A stretch of DNA of 64,000 nucleotides, taken from an uncultured bacterium (GTDB lineage: Bacteria; UBP6; UBA1177). This document shows positions 58,272-64,000 of the stretch, piece after piece. The first letter of the stretch is position 1. The number at the start of each line of letters is the position of its first letter. The DNA is taken from NCBI GenBank assembly GCA_905233945.1, contig CAJOFY010000003.1, positions 57,868 through 121,867 of the forward strand, written 5' to 3'. Made by a program: the position numbers and the translations under genes. The notes under the pieces are model-generated. The model did no database searches and was not told where the DNA came from. It was given only the letters and a program-made list of their open reading frames with translations.

Positions 58272-60767
58272 ATGCAAAACGAGGGAAAGATCGCGATTCT
58301 GGATGTTAGTTCATATATTTTCAGGGCTTTTCATGCGCTGCCGCCGATGACTTCGCCTGACGGAAAGCCGGTGAATGCTATTTACGGTTTCATAAATATG
58401 TTTCTGCGGACGATTTCAAAGTTTGAAGGTTTCGCCGCAGTCGCCGCGCTGGACAGCAAGACCGAGACTTTCAGAAAAAAAGCTTACCCTGAATACAAGG
58501 CAAACAGAAAGGAGGTCGATCCTGACCTGAAATCGCAGTTCGAGCTGATTGAACCTATGCTTCACGCGCTCAATATCCCGGTTTTTGCTTCAAACGGTTT
58601 TGAGGCGGATGATGTTATTGCCTCAATCGTCGCGAACAATCCTGAAAAAGAAATCATCATCGTCTCTTCCGACAAGGATCTGATGCAGCTTGTGGGCGGA
58701 AACGTCAGAATGTATGACAGTATGAAGGATAAAATCATCGATACCGAGGGCGTTAAAGAAAAATACGGCGTTCTGCCAGGTCAGATGCTCGATTTTCTCG
58801 CACTTTTAGGCGACAGTTCCGACAATGTTCCGGGAATGCCGAAAGTCGGGCTTAAAACTGCTGCCGAACTTCTCAACAAATACGGTTCCGCTGACAATAT
58901 CTATCAGCATTTGGGTGAGCTGAAACCTGCATTGCAAAAGGGTTTTACGGAAAATAAGAAGCAGTTTGAATTTTCGAAATTTCTTATAAAACTCGATTCG
59001 TCGGTAAATTTGGACGGCTGCAGAAAATGTTTCGATCCCTGGGAAAAACCGGATGTCGAAAAACTCGCTAAACTCTGTTCGGAACTGGGTTTCAGGTCGA
59101 TCATGAAAAAAATCGAAAGCGATTTTCCCGCTGAACCGAAAGCAGCTCCCGAACCGAAAAAAGTTTTTGAGCTTCACGAAAAATGGGAAGCTATCGATTT
59201 TGAGCTTAAAAGCGCTGAAACCCTTTACGGATGCACCTTTTACGGTATTTTCTATGCCGCAAAAGAGGGCAGATTTATGCCTTGCGAGATAAAAAATTTC
59301 CCCGAAGGCTCGACAGTTTATTCTTTCGATGTGAAAGAGTTTCTGGACGCGCCGTTTCCAGCCGGAATCAAATTCATAGATTTACAGATATACTACTTTT
59401 GCCACGACAGCGGAAGACACGGATACAGTCCTGAAGAAATCGCCGAAGCACTTGGTTTTGAGCAGGTAAACAGAGAGTCTCCAGAATCATTTTTCGCGTT
59501 TCTGGAAAAACTCCGCGCCGAGATCGAGCAGAAAGAATCCGACAAATCATTTCTGATAAACGGGATCGAAATGCCGCATCTTGAAGTTGTCAGGGCGATG
59601 GAGCAGAGCGGAATAAAAGTCGATCTTGCCAAAACAGCCGCTTTGAAAGCCGAGTTCGTAAGTAAAATAAATGAATTGACCAGGCAGATCTACGAGGCTG
59701 CGGGAACTGTTTTCAACCCCAATTCGCCGAAACAGCTTGCCGAAATTCTGTTCGACAAACTTCAGCTCAAAGGGGGCAAAAAGACGAAAACAGGCTACAG
59801 CACAGGACACGATGTTCTTGAAAAAGTTGCGGAGGAAAACGATCATCCGCTCCCTAAACTGATCATCGAGAACAGAAAATATTCCAAACTCGTTTCGACT
59901 TACCTTGAGCCGATCGCCGCAAAAACGGCATCCGACGGAAGGCTCCACACTTCATACATCGTTACTTTCGCAGCTACAGGCCGCCTTGCAAGCAGGGAAC
60001 CGAATTTGCAGAATATCCCGACAAGAACCGAAGACGGGCAGAAAATCCGCTCACTTTTTGTTGCTGAAAAAGGATTTAAACTTTTATCTCTGGATTACAG
60101 TCAGATCGAACTCAGAATTCTGGCGGCGCTCAGTCAGGAGCCTGAATTTATCGAAGCTTTCAAACACGGCGAGGACATTCACACGCGCACCGCAGCCGCT
60201 ATTTTCGGCACGGTTCCCGAATTTGTGGACAAGGAGATGCGCCGCAACGCAAAGGCTGTAAACTTTGGAATAATCTACGGAATGCAGGCATACAAACTTT
60301 CGGTCGATACGGGCGTGGATATCGCGTTTGCGAAAAAATACATCGACAACTACTTTGCGTGTTACCCGAAAATCAAGCAGTTTATCGACGGCACGATCCG
60401 CGAGGCGAGGGAAAACGGATACGTCGAAACTTACTTCGGGCGCAGGCGCTACATCCCGGAACTGGCCGAGAGCAACAAAAATATCGCGAAATCGGGCGAA
60501 AGAATGGCTGTCAACACCGTGATCCAGGGAACTGCCGCCGATATCATCAAGCAGGGAACAGTCCTTGTTTACAAAATGCTGCAGCAGGAATGCCCGGAAG
60601 CGCGGATTTTACTCCAGATCCACGATGAACTTATAATTGAGATCCCCGAAAACAGGCTCGATATAGCAGAAAAATGCGCCGGAAAAATGCGCGAAGCGGG
60701 CAAAGTTTTCGATGTTCCGCTCGATGTCAACTACGAAACCGGTGAAAGCTGGGCTGATTTGAAGTAG
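58272..60767 (+). CDS. polA: DNA polymerase I with 5'-3' exonuclease domain; 3'-5' exonuclease region apparently degenerate
   Basis: DVSSYIFRAFHALPPMTSPDGKPVNAIYGF, DYSQIELRILAALSQEPEFIEAF, RRNAKAVNFGIIYGMQ, QIHDELIIEIPE; ATG 58272 follows GAGGAGGAAGCT. Confidence 0.97.
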   Translation: MQNEGKIAILDVSSYIFRAFHALPPMTSPDGKPVNAIYGFINMFLRTISKFEGFAAVAALDSKTETFRKKAYPEYKANRKEVDPDLKSQFELIEPMLHALNIPVFASNGFEADDVIASIVANNPEKEIIIVSSDKDLMQLVGGNVRMYDSMKDKIIDTEGVKEKYGVLPGQMLDFLALLGDSSDNVPGMPKVGLKTAAELLNKYGSADNIYQHLGELKPALQKGFTENKKQFEFSKFLIKLDSSVNLDGCRKCFDPWEKPDVEKLAKLCSELGFRSIMKKIESDFPAEPKAAPEPKKVFELHEKWEAIDFELKSAETLYGCTFYGIFYAAKEGRFMPCEIKNFPEGSTVYSFDVKEFLDAPFPAGIKFIDLQIYYFCHDSGRHGYSPEEIAEALGFEQVNRESPESFFAFLEKLRAEIEQKESDKSFLINGIEMPHLEVVRAMEQSGIKVDLAKTAALKAEFVSKINELTRQIYEAAGTVFNPNSPKQLAEILFDKLQLKGGKKTKTGYSTGHDVLEKVAEENDHPLPKLIIENRKYSKLVSTYLEPIAAKTASDGRLHTSYIVTFAATGRLASREPNLQNIPTRTEDGQKIRSLFVAEKGFKLLSLDYSQIELRILAALSQEPEFIEAFKHGEDIHTRTAAAIFGTVPEFVDKEMRRNAKAVNFGIIYGMQAYKLSVDTGVDIAFAKKYIDNYFACYPKIKQFIDGTIREARENGYVETYFGRRRYIPELAESNKNIAKSGERMAVNTVIQGTAADIIKQGTVLVYKMLQQECPEARILLQIHDELIIEIPENRLDIAEKCAGKMREAGKVFDVPLDVNYETGESWADLK

Positions 60768-60770
60768 GCA

Positions 60771-60854
60771 AAAAATCTTGATTTGGTGCGAAAAACGCTT
60801 CTAAAAAATCTTGATTTGGTGCAAAATCGATGATATAAAAATCTTGATTTGGTG
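60771..60854 (+). repeat. Three copies of AAAAATCTTGATTTGGTG, exact 33-bp period
   Basis: Copies at 60771-60788, 60804-60821, 60837-60854, all identical; 15-bp spacers. Confidence 0.95.
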
Positions 60855-60878
60855 AAAATTTGCTCTTTAAGGAAAAAT

Positions 60879-62231
60879 ATGAAGAGAAAAATTACTGAAA
60901 AAATGCTCGAATGGAAGCAGAAAAGCTGCGGTAAAACAGCACTTTTGATTGACGGCGCAAGGCGTGTCGGCAAAAGCTACGCTGTGAAAGAATTTGCCAA
61001 AAGCCAGTATAAATCCTGCATTTTGATCGATTTCAACGAAGCCGAGCCTGAAATCCGGGAATTGTTTAGTAGCGGTCTTAGAGATCTGGATTCGTTTTTC
61101 TCGTTTTTGTCCGCAGCCTACAATGTTAAGCTTTATGAGCGCAACTCTTTGATAATATTAGATGAAGTCCAACTTTGCCCGAGAGCACGCGCCGCTATAA
61201 AATTTTTGGTTGCAGACGGACGGTACGACTATATTGAAACCGGATCGCTCGTCTCTATCAAAAAAAATGTGAAAGACATCGTGATTCCTTCCGAAGAACG
61301 CCATTTGAGGATGTATCCGATGGATTTCGAGGAATTTTTGTGGGCGGCACAGGAAGAAAACCTTCTTGAATTTATAAAAACCTGCTTTGAGAGAAAAACG
61401 CCGATGGAACCGCTTCTGCACCGGAAAGCGATGACTCTTTTCCGCGAATATCTGATAATAGGCGGTATGCCGCAGGCGGTTGCCAAATATTTTAAACACA
61501 AGGATTTTCATGCGGTTGATGCGGTAAAAAGGGATATTCTTTCTCTTTACCGGGCTGATATATCGAAACATGCCAAAGGTTACGAGCATAAAGTTGCGGC
61601 TGTTTTTGACGAAATTCCTTCCCAGCTTTCAAAACATGAAAAGAAATTTTCTCTTGCCGCATTGGAAAAAGGTGCTAAGTCGAGAGATTACGAAAATGCG
61701 TTTTTTTGGCTGGAAGATTCAATGATTGTCAATATCTGCTACAATTCGACAGAGCCTAATATCGGACTGAAACTGAACCGCGACAACTCTTCCTTGAAAA
61801 TGTATATGGCCGATACCGGACTTCTGATCAGCCACGCTTTTGACGAAAACGGACTTGTTTCGGAAGAAATCTACAAAAAGCTGCTTTTAGGCAATCTTGA
61901 AGTCAACGAAGGGATGATTTTTGAGAATATTGTCGCACAGATGCTGACTGCGGCCGGGCACAAACTCTATTTTTATTCAAATTCGTCGAGGACTGACAGA
62001 AATTCGAGAATGGAGATCGATTTTCTTATCGCGAAATCGAAGGTGACAAACAGACACAACATTTCTCCTATCGAAGTTAAGTCGGGAAAAAACTACACTC
62101 TTTCTTCAATCAACAAGTTTCTCGGCAAGTATGCGGAACAGCTGAATACTGCTTTTGTGCTTCATACAAAAGACCTACAGGAAAAAAACGGGATCGTTTA
62201 TCTGCCGGTCTATATGGCTTGGCTGCTTTAA
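60879..62231 (+). CDS. AAA+ ATPase with DUF4143-like C-terminus (second copy of the family)
   Basis: LLIDGARRVGKSYAVKEFA, SLIILDEVQLCPRARAAIK, MYMADTGLLISHAF, RMEIDFLIAKS...ISPIEVKSGK. Confidence 0.92.
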   Translation: MKRKITEKMLEWKQKSCGKTALLIDGARRVGKSYAVKEFAKSQYKSCILIDFNEAEPEIRELFSSGLRDLDSFFSFLSAAYNVKLYERNSLIILDEVQLCPRARAAIKFLVADGRYDYIETGSLVSIKKNVKDIVIPSEERHLRMYPMDFEEFLWAAQEENLLEFIKTCFERKTPMEPLLHRKAMTLFREYLIIGGMPQAVAKYFKHKDFHAVDAVKRDILSLYRADISKHAKGYEHKVAAVFDEIPSQLSKHEKKFSLAALEKGAKSRDYENAFFWLEDSMIVNICYNSTEPNIGLKLNRDNSSLKMYMADTGLLISHAFDENGLVSEEIYKKLLLGNLEVNEGMIFENIVAQMLTAAGHKLYFYSNSSRTDRNSRMEIDFLIAKSKVTNRHNISPIEVKSGKNYTLSSINKFLGKYAEQLNTAFVLHTKDLQEKNGIVYLPVYMAWLL

Positions 62232-62253
62232 ATGGGTAAGAGGAGATAACAAA

Positions 62254-63552
62254 ATGAAAACCAGAACATTGATTTTAGGTGCCGGGCTCACCGGTTTGTC
62301 GGCTGCGTATTATGCAAAAGGGACCGATTTTATTGTCGTCGAGAAGAGTGATCATGTCGGCGGGATCTGCACGAGCGAGCATAAAAACGGCTTCATTTTT
62401 GATCAGACCGGGCATTGGTTTCACGTGAAAACATCCGAGGTTCGTTCACTGATGACGCGGCTTTTCGGGCAAAATACCGTTGAAATAGAGCGCAAAACTT
62501 TTGTTTTTTCGCACAATGTTTTTACCCAGTATCCTTTCCAGTCGAATACTTTCGGTCTGCCGCCGCAGGTGATTAAGGAGTGTGTTTTGGGTTTTGTCAA
62601 AGCATACTACGAAAACGACAAGTCGAAGGCGAAGGAAAACTTTTACGAATGGTGCATGGCCTATCTCGGAGAGGGGATTTCCAAACATTTCATGATTCCA
62701 TACAACACGAAAATCTACACTGTCCACCCTAAGGATTACGCGAGCCACTGGTGCGATTACTACGTGCCGAAACCCACGCTGGAGCAGGTGATCGAAGGTG
62801 CCGTGACTGCGCCTGAGCAGAAAAATATCGGCTACAACGCGAAATTTTTCTATCCCAAAGAAAACGGTATCGGCGAACTCCCGAAAAAGCTTTTTGACCT
62901 CTGTGAAAAAGAGAAATTCATTTTCAATGCCGAGCCTGTTTCAATCGACACTTCAAAGAAAGTTGCCAAACTCTCTAACGGTACGGAAATCGGGTATGAA
63001 ACGCTCATTAACACGATTCCGCTCAACAAATTTCTGAAACTTTTAAATAATGCGGCAGAACTTCCGGCAGGCGAAATTGCGGACAGAATGAAGATCGCGC
63101 ACGTGAGCTATTTCAATGCCGCTTTCAAAAAGCCGTGCGGACACAAGGGGCACTGGTTCTACATTCCCGAAGAAAAATTTATGCCTTACAGAGTCGGATC
63201 TTTTTCCAATATTTACAGTAAGTTAGCGCCTGTTGGCAAAGGAAGTGCATATATCGAATTTACTCATCAGGAAGAAAATATCGACACTGAACTTTTCTAC
63301 AAAAAAAGTGTTGAACTCCTCCTTGCGATGGGGCTCATTTCATCCGAAAACGACATCGAATTCATGGATTACCGCAAAATCGACGCCGGATACGTCATTT
63401 ACCACAAAGAATATTTCGACGACATGACACTCATCGAAAAGTGGTGCGCTCAAAACTCCGTCAAACTCGCCGGAAGATACGGAAAATGGACCTATTCCGC
63501 GATGGAAGACGCGATTCTCGACGGAATGAAGGCGGTGAAAGGCAACATCTAA
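62254..63552 (+). CDS. FAD-dependent protoporphyrinogen oxidase/UDP-galactopyranose mutase-like protein
   Basis: TLILGAGLTGLSAAYYAKGTDFIVVEKSDHVGGICTSEHKNGFIFDQTGHWFH; ATG 62254 follows GAGGAGATAACAAA. Confidence 0.82.
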   Translation: MKTRTLILGAGLTGLSAAYYAKGTDFIVVEKSDHVGGICTSEHKNGFIFDQTGHWFHVKTSEVRSLMTRLFGQNTVEIERKTFVFSHNVFTQYPFQSNTFGLPPQVIKECVLGFVKAYYENDKSKAKENFYEWCMAYLGEGISKHFMIPYNTKIYTVHPKDYASHWCDYYVPKPTLEQVIEGAVTAPEQKNIGYNAKFFYPKENGIGELPKKLFDLCEKEKFIFNAEPVSIDTSKKVAKLSNGTEIGYETLINTIPLNKFLKLLNNAAELPAGEIADRMKIAHVSYFNAAFKKPCGHKGHWFYIPEEKFMPYRVGSFSNIYSKLAPVGKGSAYIEFTHQEENIDTELFYKKSVELLLAMGLISSENDIEFMDYRKIDAGYVIYHKEYFDDMTLIEKWCAQNSVKLAGRYGKWTYSAMEDAILDGMKAVKGNI

Positions 63553-63592
63553 TTATTAATATAAAAGCGCCGCCTTGTAACACTGTTATAAT

Positions 63593-63637
63593 CGGTTAAG
63601 TTCGACGCCGCCTGATTTTGTCGGTTAAGTTCGACGC
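63593..63637. repeat. Direct repeat CGGTTAAGTTCGACGC x2, 29-bp period
   Basis: Identical 16-mers at 63593-63608 and 63622-63637. Confidence 0.9.
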
Positions 63638-63684
63638 GCCGAAGTGAACGATTCAAATCGATAATAACGATTCGCGCCGTCGGA

Positions 63685-63714
63685 ATAACGTTATAACGGA
63701 ATAACGGTATAACG
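63685..63714. repeat. Octamer tandem (ATAACGNN)x4
   Basis: ATAACG at 63685, 63693, 63701, 63709; one further copy at 63664. Confidence 0.92.
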
Positions 63715-63807
63715 ATCCCGATTTCCGGCGCGCCGTAAAAAACTGTAAAAATTTCTCAATAAAATTGGCTGGTTATGCAAAAAGATGAAAAAAGTGAAAA
63801 AAATAAT

Positions 63808-63835
63808 TTGACATTTGTTTCGGAATCTCTAAGAT
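63808..63835 (+). promoter_or_regulatory. Probable sigma70-type rRNA promoter
   Basis: TTGACA (63808-63813), 16-nt spacer, TAAGAT (63830-63835), ~107 nt before 16S. Confidence 0.75.
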
Positions 63836-63941
63836 ACGCGACGCTTTTTTGAGAGGTCATTGAAAACTGAGCAGCAGGAAATGAGACACACAGCGAAAAA
63901 ATGGGTCTTTAAATAGACCTTTGAGAAATGAGAAAAGGATT

Positions 63942-64000
63942 TAACTGGAGAGTTTGATCCTGGCTCAGGACGAACGCTGGCGGCGTGCTTAATACATGCA
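63942..64000 (+). rRNA. rrs: 16S ribosomal RNA, 5' end (continues beyond the window)
   Basis: GAGAGTTTGATCCTGGCTCAGGACGAACGCTGGCGGCGTGCTTAATACATGCA. Confidence 0.98.

Noticed and set aside
60771-60854. Possible mini CRISPR array
   Set aside because: Repeat (18 bp) and spacer (15 bp) are too short, only three units, no cas genes, and the motif recurs upstream of another DUF4143 gene.
60731-60973. Minus-strand ORF with an 11-aa repeat (TKSRF...)
   Set aside because: The peptide periodicity is just the 33-bp DNA repeat (11 codons) read on the other strand; the ORF overlaps polA and the ATPase gene and has no ribosome site.
63904-63919. GGTCT/AGACC hairpin in the rRNA leader
   Set aside because: Only five base pairs; could be part of normal rRNA processing, not worth a separate claim.

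Overview
This 64 kb bacterial window runs from a large, partly captured surface lipoprotein gene to the first bases of a 16S rRNA gene. The lipoprotein is missing from the ORF track because it runs off the left edge. Contents: (i) nrdR-glyA. (ii) A ~22 kb surface-polysaccharide cluster at ~4-26 kb: IspD/TarI-like cytidylyltransferase, LicD-like transferase, about ten glycosyltransferases, a PP-loop/pyruvyltransferase-like fusion, a CapA-like protein, an acyltransferase, and a Wzm/Wzt-type ABC exporter whose two genes lie ~3 kb apart but share a near-identical upstream element. (iii) A mixed housekeeping region (RdgC-like, MBL hydrolase, TatD, tRNA-Leu(CAG), PilB/GspE ATPase, ACP, Gmk, RelA/SpoT, DapA, PyrK-like, NudC, PolA) with Cys-rich or Asp-rich lipoproteins and a FrzS-like pseudo-receiver/coiled-coil protein. 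(iv) An accessory, defence-like zone at ~45-62 kb: a double ORF6N protein, a BspA-type LRR protein, an Abi_2/AbiF HEPN protein preceded by a candidate structured RNA, HipBA, and two AAA/DUF4143 ATPases. The upstream regions of both ATPases carry the same TTGATTTGGT-GAAAAAC motif, in one case as three copies with an exact 33-bp period. (v) An rrn promoter region with short periodic repeats. Best candidates for a second look: the AbiF HEPN protein with its upstream RNA, the DUF4143 iteron-like repeats, the PP-loop/pyruvyltransferase fusion, the split rdgC-like gene, and the gene-end fossil inside the glycosyltransferase cluster. All family calls come from reading motifs by eye; no database search was run.
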